Of a DNA stretch of 64,000 bases, positions 1 through 7,870 are shown one piece after another (the first letter of the stretch is position 1; every line of letters begins with the position of its first letter). The notes beneath the pieces are model-generated. The model did no database searches, was not told where the DNA came from, and saw only the letters and a list, made by a program, of their open reading frames with translations. The stretch is from Reyranella sp. (GTDB taxonomy: Bacteria > Pseudomonadota > Alphaproteobacteria > Reyranellales > Reyranellaceae). Position numbers and translations under genes: made by a program. Where the stretch lies: positions 27,815-91,814 of the forward strand of contig NZ_SCVH01000106.1 of NCBI RefSeq assembly GCF_004296935.1. The letters are read 5' to 3'.

Positions 1-473
1 ACGGCCACCGCCTCGATCTTGCGCTGACGCAATTCGATGGCGACGGCGCGCACGGCCTTCTCGTCGAGCGCCAGCAGCACGGCGCCGTCGGCCGCCACGC
101 GCTCCGGGATGCCGAAGCGCAGGTCGCGCGGTACCAGCGGTTCGGGCCGCTCCATGTAGATGTCGTACTGCTCGAAGCGGTGCTCCCAGGCCATCTCGAC
201 CGAATCGCGGAAGCCGTCGGTCGTGAGCAGGGCGGTGCGTGCGCCCTTGCGCTCGATCAGGGCGTTGGTGGCGAGCGTCGTGCCATGCACCACCAGCGTC
301 ACGTCGGATGCCGCGACCTTGGCTTCGGACAGGATGGCGCGCACGCCGTCCAGCACCGCGCGCTCGGGCGCGTCGGGCGTCGTCAGCAGCTTGATGGAAT
401 GGGCCGCTGTGCCGGTTTCCAGCACCACGTCGGTGAACGTGCCGCCGATATCGACGGCCAGGCGAGCGGACAT
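1..473 (-). CDS. hyuA: Hydantoinase/oxoprolinase subunit A, N-terminal part (runs off the window)
   Basis: Only the first 157 or so residues are present; the gene continues beyond base 1. The start is an ATG at 471-473. The N-terminus carries the sugar-kinase-like phosphate-binding motif DIGGTFTDV (residues 8-16), followed by VHGTTLATNALIERKG, both diagnostic of the ATP-dependent hydantoinase/5-oxoprolinase HyuA family, which opens cyclic amides with ATP. The start overlaps the stop of the upstream Bug receptor gene (TGATG), so the two are probably translationally coupled and the receptor may deliver the substrate. The real substrate (hydantoin, oxoproline or acetone-type) cannot be told from this fragment. 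Confidence 0.85.
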   Translation of the reverse strand, partial: MSARLAVDIGGTFTDVVLETGTAAHSIKLLTTPDAPERAVLDGVRAILSEAKVAASDVTLVVHGTTLATNALIERKGARTALLTTDGFRDSVEMAWEHRFEQYDIYMERPEPLVPRDLRFGIPERVAADGAVLLALDEKAVRAVAIELRQRKIEAVA

Positions 474-1444
474 CAGTTGGCGTCGATCTTGATGTTGCCC
501 TTGGCGACGACGTCGCCCCAGGTTTTCAGGTCGCGCTGCAGGTAGGCGATGTAGTCGGCGCGCGACAGGGTCGCGGGATGGAGCCCGTTCTCGTCGTACT
601 TGGCCTTCACGGCCGGGTCGGCCATGACCTTCAGGATCGCGGCCGTCAGCACGGCCATGACCGGCTCCGGCGTCTTGGGCGGAGCGGCGATCGCGTACCA
701 GTTCTCGGCCTGATAGCCCGGCACCACTTCGGCGATCGCCGGAGTCTCGGGCAGGACGGGCCAGCGCTCGGGCGAGGTCACGGCCATGGCGCGGGCCTTA
801 CCGCCGCGGATCAGGCCCAGGGTGGCGGGGTCGCCGAAATAGGCGTCGACGATGCCGGCGGCGAGATCGTTCAGGGCCGGTCCGGTGCCACGATAGGGCA
901 CGTGGATCATCTTCAGGCCCGACATCTGCGTGAACAGCTCGCCCGCGAGATGCTGGCTGGTGCCGATGCCACCCGAGGCCCAGCGCAGCTCCTGGCGTTT
1001 CGCCAGCTCCATGAACTCAGGCAAAGTCTTGGCCGGCAGGTCGTTGCGCACCGCCACGATGAAGGGCATGCGCACCAGCCGCGTGATGTGTGACAGCGCC
1101 ATCGGATCGTAGGGCATCTTGCGCAGATGCGGTCCGGCGGTGAGCGTGCCGACGCCGGTGAGGGAGAGCGTGTAGCCGTCTGGCGGGGCGTGCGACATCG
1201 CTTCGACGCCGATGATGCCGCCGGCGCCGCTCTTGTTCTCGATCACGATCGGCTGGCCGAGTTCCCTGGACAGCGGCTCCATCAGCAGGCGCGCGGTGAG
1301 GTCGACGCCGCCGCCGGGCGGGAAGGGCACGATGATCTTGATCGGCCGGCTGGGAAACTTGTCCTGCGCCCAGGCCTGACGCAGAGCCGCCGCGGCGGGC
1401 AGCATCGTGGCTCCGATCAGCAACGCGCGACGACTGGTACGCAT
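473..1444 (-). CDS. Bug family tripartite tricarboxylate transporter receptor (TctC-like)
   Basis: A 323-residue periplasmic solute-binding protein. The chosen ATG (1442-1444) gives a twin-arginine-like or Sec signal (MRTSRRALLIGATMLPAAAA) ending near AWAQ, with a GGGAAGGG ribosome site upstream; a start 13 codons earlier would precede the signal. Family hallmarks are FPSRPIKIIVPFPPGGGVD near the mature N-terminus, NKSGAGGIIG and PPDGYTL. No TctA/TctB membrane genes are adjacent, so this is an orphan receptor of the kind abundant in Bordetella-like and alphaproteobacterial genomes. It overlaps hyuA by TGATG, which suggests it binds a hydantoin- or organic-acid-like ligand; that is inference. 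Confidence 0.88.
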   Translation of the reverse strand: MRTSRRALLIGATMLPAAAALRQAWAQDKFPSRPIKIIVPFPPGGGVDLTARLLMEPLSRELGQPIVIENKSGAGGIIGVEAMSHAPPDGYTLSLTGVGTLTAGPHLRKMPYDPMALSHITRLVRMPFIVAVRNDLPAKTLPEFMELAKRQELRWASGGIGTSQHLAGELFTQMSGLKMIHVPYRGTGPALNDLAAGIVDAYFGDPATLGLIRGGKARAMAVTSPERWPVLPETPAIAEVVPGYQAENWYAIAAPPKTPEPVMAVLTAAILKVMADPAVKAKYDENGLHPATLSRADYIAYLQRDLKTWGDVVAKGNIKIDAN

Positions 1445-1486
1445 GGCAATCCCTTCCCCGTTATCCCCGCGCGAACGTATCACAGC

Positions 1487-2635
1487 TCAGCGGGCGACGC
1501 GCTTGAACGTCTCGACGAAGCGGTCGACGTCTTCCTCGTCGTTGTAGACGTGCGGGCTGATGCGCAGCCGACCGAGTCGCGGTGCGGCATGGACGTTCTC
1601 CGCCGCGAGCCTCTGCGGCAGGTCGTCGGCCATGCCCTTGGGGAAGTGCAGGCAGAGCAGATGCGGTGCGCGGAGCTTGCGGTCGAGCACGCGCACGCCC
1701 GAATTTCCGAGGCCCTCGGCCAGCCGGTCGGTGAGCATGCCGAGTCGCTCCACGATCGGCCCATTGCCCCAGCCCGCCATCATCTCCATGCCGACCGCGG
1801 CCATTTCGAGCGTGATGAAGTGGTCGCGTTCGCCCATGTCGTAACGGCGCGCGCCGTCGGCATAGGAGAGATCGCGGAAATAGACCTTCTGCTCGGCCGC
1901 CACGCCCTTGCGCGCCGGAGCGGTCTGCTCGAGCGGCACGCCGTTCTGGTGGCGCTTGGCGACATACATGAAGGCCCGGCCGTAGGGGCCGAGGACCCAT
2001 TTATAGGTCGGGAAGATCAGGAAATCGGGATCGAGCGTCTTCACGTCGATGCGGCGCACGCCGGCATCGTGCGTGGCGTCGATCAGCAGGGCAGCACCCT
2101 TGGCCTTGGCCGCCGCCGCGACGCGCGGCATGTCGAGCGCGCCGCCGTCCGACCAGTGGACCGAGGAAATCGAGACCAGGCCGAGGGGCGCCGCACCGTT
2201 GCGTTCGATCGCCTCCAGCACGGCCGAGGTCCAGTCGCCGTCCGTCGGCTGCGGCACGGGCTCGACGGTAAAACCGCCGGCCTCGGCACGGCTCATCCAC
2301 TCCAGCACCGGCGAGGTATGGTCGTCCTGCAGCACCAGCACACGGCTGCCGCGCGGGATCGCCAGCACCTTGCCGGCGGTCGACACGCCGTAGCCGACGG
2401 AGGGGATCAGCGCCACGTCGACGGGATCGGCGCCGATCAGAGCCGCCGCCGCCTTGCGCGCCCGCTCGTGCTGGCCGGCCATGAACTGGCCATCGAGCTT
2501 CCACGGCTGGCCTTTTCGGCCGACGCCGGCGCGGCCGGCCTCCTGCACCGCGAGCGGCAGGGGGCTCCAGGCGGCAGCATTCATGAAACAGACGTCGCGC
2601 GGAATGTCGAACAACGCGCGTTGGGAGGGGAGCAT
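1487..2635 (-). CDS. Class V PLP-dependent aminotransferase (cysteine desulfurase/isopenicillin N epimerase-like)
   Basis: A 382-residue fold-type I PLP enzyme. LLIDATHDAG (about residues 183-192) supplies the PLP ring Asp186, and FPTYKWVLGPYG contains the likely Schiff-base Lys212. The family covers kynureninase-, SufS- and epimerase-like enzymes; no cysteine-loop for desulfurase activity is obvious, so the reaction is not assigned. It lies 42 bp upstream of the Bug receptor on the same strand and may form one operon with it and hyuA. The ATG at 2633-2635 follows a GGAG-like site. Confidence 0.85.
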   Translation of the reverse strand: MLPSQRALFDIPRDVCFMNAAAWSPLPLAVQEAGRAGVGRKGQPWKLDGQFMAGQHERARKAAAALIGADPVDVALIPSVGYGVSTAGKVLAIPRGSRVLVLQDDHTSPVLEWMSRAEAGGFTVEPVPQPTDGDWTSAVLEAIERNGAAPLGLVSISSVHWSDGGALDMPRVAAAAKAKGAALLIDATHDAGVRRIDVKTLDPDFLIFPTYKWVLGPYGRAFMYVAKRHQNGVPLEQTAPARKGVAAEQKVYFRDLSYADGARRYDMGERDHFITLEMAAVGMEMMAGWGNGPIVERLGMLTDRLAEGLGNSGVRVLDRKLRAPHLLCLHFPKGMADDLPQRLAAENVHAAPRLGRLRISPHVYNDEEDVDRFVETFKRVAR

Positions 2636-2827
2636 CTCTCAATTCTCCATCGATCGGTGTGACGGCAGCCTAGCCTGTCCCGGCACCCATACCGGCACCA
2701 GAAAACCTATAGGCAGACCCTACTCAATGCCCACGCGAGGACCACGCGCGCGTCTGATTACCTGCCATGTCATTGAGAGGCTGGCGGACCGCGCCCAAGT
2801 TGAGCCCATCAACCCAAGGAGGGATCG

Positions 2828-3079
2828 ATGAGCTTCCAGTCCCGCGATCGTCTCACCATCGAGCCGGATCTGTTCGTGACGCCGGCCGGCGCCGTGACGC
2901 CACCGTCATTCCGCAAGCGCCTCGCCGTCACCGTCGCCGTATGGCGCGAGCGCACGGTGGCCAGGCGCTGCCTGGCGCAGATGGACGCCCGCAGCCTGCG
3001 TGACGCCGGCATCTCGCCCGCGGCGGCCGCCTTCGAATCGGGCCGGCCGTTCTGGCAGAAGCTGGGCGGGCTGCGCTAG
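2828..3079 (+). CDS. DUF1127 (YjiS-like) small protein
   Basis: An 83-residue basic protein. The C-terminal half has the DUF1127 pattern: Arg-rich helix, then CLAQMDARSLRDAGIS and a terminal PFW motif. A strong AAGGAGGG ribosome site sits 5 bases before the ATG, which fixes the start. Members of this family in alphaproteobacteria are short RNA-associated or stress/phosphate-related proteins; here the N-terminal 35 residues are longer and more proline-rich than the minimal 45-50 residue forms. It precedes the trehalose operon on the same strand but is separated from it by a 180 bp gap containing a promoter motif, so it is probably transcribed separately. Confidence 0.75.
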   Translation: MSFQSRDRLTIEPDLFVTPAGAVTPPSFRKRLAVTVAVWRERTVARRCLAQMDARSLRDAGISPAAAAFESGRPFWQKLGGLR

Positions 3080-3115
3080 CTGCGTTCGCCACGGTATCGC
3101 CACGCGGCTTTTTGC

Positions 3116-3140
3116 GGAACCCGGATCGACGACAGGCGTT
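3116..3140 (+). promoter_or_regulatory. EcfG-type (general stress response) promoter for the trehalose operon
   Basis: GGAAC at 3116-3120, then 16 bases, then CGTT at 3137-3140. This matches the EcfG/SigT consensus GGAAC-N16/17-(C)GTT of alphaproteobacteria. It lies 122 bp upstream of otsB. A second, weaker candidate (GGAAC 3173-3177, N16, GTT 3194-3196) lies between it and the gene. Trehalose synthesis genes are established EcfG targets in related bacteria. Confidence 0.68.
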
Positions 3141-3261
3141 AAGTCCTCACGCGCAAGACGGGGCTGCTCGCCGGAACGCCCCGCAAGCGGCGTGTTGTGG
3201 TCATAGGTCCCCTCGCGCCCGAGATGAAGTTGATCATTGGCGCAAAGGGGGTACGGCCAGG

Positions 3262-4020
3262 ATGACACCACCTGAACTCGACCCGATGTCGGCGCTGTTT
3301 CTCGATCTCGACGGGACGCTGCTCGAGATCGCGGCGACACCGGAGTTGGTCATCGTGCCGCCCGTCCTGCCGGACTTGCTGTTTCGTCTTCATCGTCTGC
3401 TGGCCGGTGCGCTCGCCATCGTGACCGGTCGGCCGCTTGCCATCGTCGATCGTCTGCTCGCGCCATTCTCGGCCAGCGCCGCGGGCGAACACGGCGTCGT
3501 GCTGCGCTACGAAGATGGCACTTTGGAAGAAATGCCGGCGGGCCTTGCCATGCCCGAGGTCTGGCGTGAGTCGCTGGCCGTCGCCGCCGAGCGATGGCCC
3601 GGCGTGTTGATCGAGGCCAAGCCGCATGGCTGCGCCGTCCACTATCGGCTGGCGCCCGAGCATGGCGACGATGTGTGGCGCCTGGTGCGCGCACTGGTGG
3701 CTGACGATCATCCGTGGTTTCGGCTGATCCCGGCGCGCGAGGCGGTCGAGATCGGGCCGCGCGCCGCCTCCAAGGGGCATGCGGTCGAACGCCTGATGGC
3801 GTCTGCGCCCTTCGCCGGCCGCAATCCGATCTTCGTCGGCGACGATTTCACCGACGAGGCCGGCATGAATGCAGCGCGTGGCTTCGGCGGACAGGGGCTG
3901 CGCGTTGCCGAGTTCTTCGATGGCGACCCCGCCGCCGTTCGCGCCTGGCTGAAGCGCGGGGCGGACCTGCTTGATGGCCGGCCTGTCGTGAGCACGGTGC
4001 CCACTGGGGTCAGGCCATGA
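3262..4020 (+). CDS. otsB: Trehalose-6-phosphate phosphatase
   Basis: A 252-residue HAD-superfamily phosphatase that dephosphorylates trehalose-6-phosphate to trehalose in the cytoplasm. The nucleophile motif is FLDLDGTLLEI (Asp15/Asp17) and the late metal-binding motif is FVGDDFTDEAGM. The middle IEAKPHGCAVHYR segment is the typical cap sequence. ATG at 3262 is preferred because it places DxDGT at residue 15 as in other OtsB proteins; an upstream in-frame extension lacks family similarity. It overlaps the next gene by ATGA (4017-4020), so translation is coupled in the operon otsB - GH15 - otsA, probably induced by the EcfG promoter upstream. Confidence 0.93.
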   Translation: MTPPELDPMSALFLDLDGTLLEIAATPELVIVPPVLPDLLFRLHRLLAGALAIVTGRPLAIVDRLLAPFSASAAGEHGVVLRYEDGTLEEMPAGLAMPEVWRESLAVAAERWPGVLIEAKPHGCAVHYRLAPEHGDDVWRLVRALVADDHPWFRLIPAREAVEIGPRAASKGHAVERLMASAPFAGRNPIFVGDDFTDEAGMNAARGFGGQGLRVAEFFDGDPAAVRAWLKRGADLLDGRPVVSTVPTGVRP

Positions 4021-5816
4021 GCAGCCTCGATCTCGGCGTCGTCGGCAACTGCGCGATCGCCAGCCTGATCGATCGCAACGGGCGCCATGTGTGGCATGGG
4101 CTCGGCCGGCTCGACGGCGATCCGGTATTCAATGCGCTGCTGGGTGGCGATGATCCGCAAAGCGGGTTCATGGACGCCGTCGTGGCGGGTGCCAAGAACG
4201 GCCACCAGCGCTACCTGCACAACTCCGCCATCCTCGAAACCACGATCGACGGCGCCGGCGGCACCGTGCGCATCATCGACTTCGCGCCGCGCTTCCGCCG
4301 CTTCGGCCGCATGTTCCGCCCGCCCATGCTGGTGCGCCGGCTGGAGCCGGTGGCCGGCCGGCCGCGACTCGCGTTGCGCCTGCGGCCGACCTTCGGCTAC
4401 GGCGCGCACCGTGCGCAGTTTACGGCCGGCAGCAACCATGTGCGCTTCTTTGGCGATTCCTCGGTGCTGCGGCTCACAACAGACGCGTCGATCAACTACC
4501 TGCTGCACGAAACCGAGTTTTCGCTCGACCAGCCGGTCACGCTGCTGGTCGGCGCCGACGAAAGCATCACCGACAATCCCGACACGATCGCACGCTCCTT
4601 CCTCGCCGAGACCGAGGCCTACTGGCAGACCTGGGTGCGTGATCTCAACATTCCATTCGACTGGCAGGCCGCGGTGATCCGCGCCGCGATCACCCTGAAG
4701 CTCTGCAGCTTCGAGGACACCGGTGCGGTGCTGGCCGCCCTCACCACGTCGATACCCGAGGCGCCGGGCACGCCACGCACCTGGGACTACCGGTTCACCT
4801 GGCTGCGCGATGCCTTCTTCACGGTGACGGCGCTCAACCGCCTGTCAGCGACGCTTACCATGGAAAGCTACGTGCGCTTCATCATCGACATCGTCGAAGC
4901 CGGCAGTACGCGTGGCGAGGTCCATGCGATCGCACCGCTGTTTCCCATTGCACCCGGCACCGACACGACCGAACGCCTGGTCAATTCGCTGCCGGGCTAT
5001 CGCGGCTTCGGACCGGTGCGCGTCGGCAACGCCGCCGTCGGTCAGCGCCAGAACGACACCTACGGCTCGATGGTGCTGACGGCGGCGCAGATGTTCTGGG
5101 ACGAGCGTCTGCCACGCCAGGGCGATCTCGAGCTCTATCGTCAGCTCTGCGTCGTCGGCAGCGAAGCACATCGCGCGGCGCTGACACCCGATGCCGGCCT
5201 GTGGGAGTACCGCGACCGCGAAGAGGTGCACACCTTCTCGGCAGCGATGTGCTGGGCGGCGCAACATCGCCTCGGCTTGATCGCCAAGCGGGTCGGTGTC
5301 GACGCCGAATCACGCGAGTGGCTGGCGCGCGCCGGCGTCCTGCGTCAGGAGGTGTTGAAGCGCGGCACGACATCGGAAGGTTGGCTGTCGGGCGTGCTCG
5401 ACCGCGACATGCTCGACGCCTCGAGCCTGGTGCTCCCCGAGATCGGCCTGTTGCGCTCCGACGATCCGCGCTTTCATGCCACGCTCGACGCAGTCGGCAA
5501 GCGGCTGACGAGGAACGGCTTCGTGATGCGCTACGCCGAGGCCGATGACTTCGGCAAGCCGTCCAATGCCTTCCTGCTCTGCACCTTCTGGTACATCGAT
5601 GCGCTGGCAAGCGTCGGCCGCCGAGACGAGGCGCTGGAGCTGTTCAACAATCTGCTCGGCCGGCGCAACCACGTCGGGCTGCTTTCGGAGGACATCGATC
5701 CCCGCACCGGCGAACTGTGGGGCAACTTTCCGCAAACCTATTCGCAGGTCGGGTTGATCCTGTCGGCGATGCGCCTGTCGAGAAGCTGGGAGGAGGGGCT
5801 GTGGCGCGCCTCGTGA
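4017..5816 (+). CDS. Glycoside hydrolase family 15 protein (glucoamylase/trehalase-like)
   Basis: A 599-residue cytoplasmic protein with no signal peptide. An N-terminal beta-sandwich-like region opens with LDLGVVGNCAIASLIDRNG, and the (alpha/alpha)6 catalytic domain contains RTWDYRFTWLRDAFF (residues about 254-267) and, near the C-terminus, LLSEDIDPRTGELWGNFPQ, the two GH15 signatures flanking the catalytic acids. GH15 covers glucoamylases, isomaltose hydrolases and bacterial trehalases. Its position between otsB and otsA, overlapping both, suggests it acts on trehalose or on glucan that feeds UDP-glucose. The specific activity is inferred. Confidence 0.88.
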   Translation: MSSLDLGVVGNCAIASLIDRNGRHVWHGLGRLDGDPVFNALLGGDDPQSGFMDAVVAGAKNGHQRYLHNSAILETTIDGAGGTVRIIDFAPRFRRFGRMFRPPMLVRRLEPVAGRPRLALRLRPTFGYGAHRAQFTAGSNHVRFFGDSSVLRLTTDASINYLLHETEFSLDQPVTLLVGADESITDNPDTIARSFLAETEAYWQTWVRDLNIPFDWQAAVIRAAITLKLCSFEDTGAVLAALTTSIPEAPGTPRTWDYRFTWLRDAFFTVTALNRLSATLTMESYVRFIIDIVEAGSTRGEVHAIAPLFPIAPGTDTTERLVNSLPGYRGFGPVRVGNAAVGQRQNDTYGSMVLTAAQMFWDERLPRQGDLELYRQLCVVGSEAHRAALTPDAGLWEYRDREEVHTFSAAMCWAAQHRLGLIAKRVGVDAESREWLARAGVLRQEVLKRGTTSEGWLSGVLDRDMLDASSLVLPEIGLLRSDDPRFHATLDAVGKRLTRNGFVMRYAEADDFGKPSNAFLLCTFWYIDALASVGRRDEALELFNNLLGRRNHVGLLSEDIDPRTGELWGNFPQTYSQVGLILSAMRLSRSWEEGLWRAS

Positions 5817-7186
5817 TCGTCTCGAATCGGGTGCCGATCCCCAAATCGCGAGGTGCGACCGCGGGTGGACTGGCCGTTGCGCTGCGCGATCTCCTGATAC
5901 CGGGCTCGATGTGGTTCGGCTGGAGTGGCCGCCTCGCCGCCGAGCCCGCCTCGCAACCGTCGCTCGTCGAGGCGCGCGGCGTCACCTACGCCACGGTCGA
6001 TCTCACGGCCGAGGCGCATCGCAGCTTCTATATCGGCTTTGCCAACGGTGCGTTGTGGCCGCTGCTGCACTTCCGGCTCGGGCTGATGCATTTCCGCCGC
6101 GAGGACTATGCCGGGTATCTCGCGGTCAATGAGAGCTTCGCGGCATCGCTCGGCCAGGTCGTCAAGTCCGACGACACCGTCTGGGTGCACGACTACCACG
6201 TCATTCCGTTCGGCCGGATGCTGCGCGAGCAGGGCTTCGCCGGGCCGCTGGGCTTCTTTCTGCACGTGCCGTTCGTACCGCCGTCAGTGCTGGAGGCCAT
6301 GCCGGTCGCGCGCGACCTGGTGGCCGATCTCTGCGCCTACGACGTCGTGGGCTTCCAGACCGAGGAGCACGCCCGTGACTTCCGCGATTGCGCGCAGCGC
6401 ATGCTGGGGGCCACGGTCGATGGCGAATGGATCCGCCTCAATGGCCGTCGCATGCGCGTCTTTGCCGATCCGATCGGCATCGACGCGGAGGGTTTCGCGC
6501 GGGACGCCGGTCGGGCGGCCAACGACAAGCTGGTGCAGAGGGTGGCTGGCAGCCTGGCCGGACGCGCGCTCATCGTCGGTGTCGATCGCATGGACTATTC
6601 CAAGGGTCTGCCGCAGCGCTTCGAGGCCTTCGGGCGCCTGCTCGAGAAGCATCCCGAGCACCGCCGCAGGATCCACTTCCTGCAGATCTGCCCGCGGTCG
6701 CGCGAGGAGGTCGACGAATACCGCAAGCTGCGCATCGATCTCGACCGGCTGGCGGGCCGGATCAACGGCAAGTTCTCCGAGTTCGACTGGACACCCCTGC
6801 GCTACAGCGCGCGGGCGGCGCCGCGCATGACGCTGGCGGGCCTCTACCGCCTCGGGCGGATCGGCGTGGTGACGCCGCTGCGCGACGGCATGAACCTGGT
6901 TGCCAAGGAGTTCATCGCCGCTCAACCCGACGAGGATCCCGGCGTTCTTGTCCTGTCGCGGTTCGCCGGCGCGGCGCACGAGCTCACCGAGGCCCTGGTC
7001 GTCAATCCCTTCGACCCCGACGCCATCGCCGATGCCATGCACCTGGCGTTGACGATGCCGGCCGGCGAACGCAAGGAGCGGCACGCCGCGCTGAAGGCAA
7101 AGGTGTTCCTGACCACGGCCCAGGTCTATTGCCGGCGCTTCCTCGACGCACTGGCCGCGCGCTCCCTTGTGCAGGCGGCAGCCTAG
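5801..7186 (+). CDS. otsA: Trehalose-6-phosphate synthase (alpha,alpha-trehalose-phosphate synthase)
   Basis: A 461-residue GT20 glycosyltransferase that joins UDP-glucose and glucose-6-phosphate. Motifs seen are LVIVSNRVP at the N-terminus, GGLAVAL, WVHDYHVIPFGRMLR, GVDRMDYSKGLPQRF with the donor-binding Arg/Lys, and LRDGMNLVAKEFIAAQ. GTG at 5801 is the start: it directly follows AGGAGGGGCT, gives the conserved N-terminus, and overlaps the GH15 stop by 16 bases. An upstream in-frame ATG would add residues lying within GH15 that do not fit the family. The protein is of ordinary OtsA length and is the last gene of the trehalose operon. Confidence 0.94.
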   Translation: MARLVIVSNRVPIPKSRGATAGGLAVALRDLLIPGSMWFGWSGRLAAEPASQPSLVEARGVTYATVDLTAEAHRSFYIGFANGALWPLLHFRLGLMHFRREDYAGYLAVNESFAASLGQVVKSDDTVWVHDYHVIPFGRMLREQGFAGPLGFFLHVPFVPPSVLEAMPVARDLVADLCAYDVVGFQTEEHARDFRDCAQRMLGATVDGEWIRLNGRRMRVFADPIGIDAEGFARDAGRAANDKLVQRVAGSLAGRALIVGVDRMDYSKGLPQRFEAFGRLLEKHPEHRRRIHFLQICPRSREEVDEYRKLRIDLDRLAGRINGKFSEFDWTPLRYSARAAPRMTLAGLYRLGRIGVVTPLRDGMNLVAKEFIAAQPDEDPGVLVLSRFAGAAHELTEALVVNPFDPDAIADAMHLALTMPAGERKERHAALKAKVFLTTAQVYCRRFLDALAARSLVQAAA

Positions 7187-7190
7187 CAGC

Positions 7191-7820
7191 TTACCACATG
7201 GTCTTGGCGGCGCGGCCCGACCATTCGCGATCGTAGGTCTCGCCGCCGACGCGGTCGTGGCTCAGCGCCGCCAGGATCTGGCCGGCGCTGGGCAGGCTCT
7301 TCGGGTCGATATGGCGCGCCGGGTTCCATAACTCGGAGCGCACCAGCGCGCGGGCGCACTGGAAATAGACGGCGTCGACCGTCATCACCATGACCGAACG
7401 TGGCGCCTTGTCCTCGACGGCAAAAGAGTCGAGCAGTTCAGGCTCGACGCTGATCCGGGCGCGGCCGTTGACCCTGAGCGTGTTGCCGACGCCCGGGATC
7501 AGGAACAGCAACGCGACCCGGGGATCGCTCACGATGTTGCGCAGCGAATCGATGCGGTTGTTGCCGCGCCGGTCGGGCAGCATCAGGGTCTTCTCGTCGT
7601 GCACGCGCACGAAGCCCGGCTTGTCGCCGCGCGGCGAGCAGTCGAGCCCCTCCGGTCCCGCGGTCGCGAGCGAGGCGAAGGGCGAGGCCTCGATGTAGGC
7701 GCGATACTGCGGCGTGATCCGCGCCACTTCCTTGACCGTGGAAGTCTCGCCGGGCTGGCCATAGAGCGCTTCCAGGTCGGCGATGGTGGTGAGGGTGTGC
7801 GGGCTGAGCGGGTCGGGCAT
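7191..7820 (-). CDS. Pyridoxamine 5'-phosphate oxidase family FMN-binding protein
   Basis: A 209-residue split-barrel flavoprotein-type protein. FASLATAGPEGLDCSPRGDKPGFVRV is the typical PPOX barrel opening, followed by LPDRRGNNRIDSLRNIVSDPRVALLFLIPG, which matches the MSMEG_1061-like branch. These proteins bind FMN or F420 and act as oxidoreductases; true PNPOx activity is unlikely because the C-terminal PNPOx domain is absent. The ATG at 7818-7820 gives the usual N-terminus. It is convergent with otsA, with 4 bp between stops, and lies 50 bp downstream of the kinase-Usp gene. Confidence 0.85.
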   Translation of the reverse strand: MPDPLSPHTLTTIADLEALYGQPGETSTVKEVARITPQYRAYIEASPFASLATAGPEGLDCSPRGDKPGFVRVHDEKTLMLPDRRGNNRIDSLRNIVSDPRVALLFLIPGVGNTLRVNGRARISVEPELLDSFAVEDKAPRSVMVMTVDAVYFQCARALVRSELWNPARHIDPKSLPSAGQILAALSHDRVGGETYDREWSGRAAKTMW

Positions 7821-7870
7821 GGCATCCTCGCGAAAGGGAGCGCGCACGCTGTCGAAACCGGCCGCCAGAA

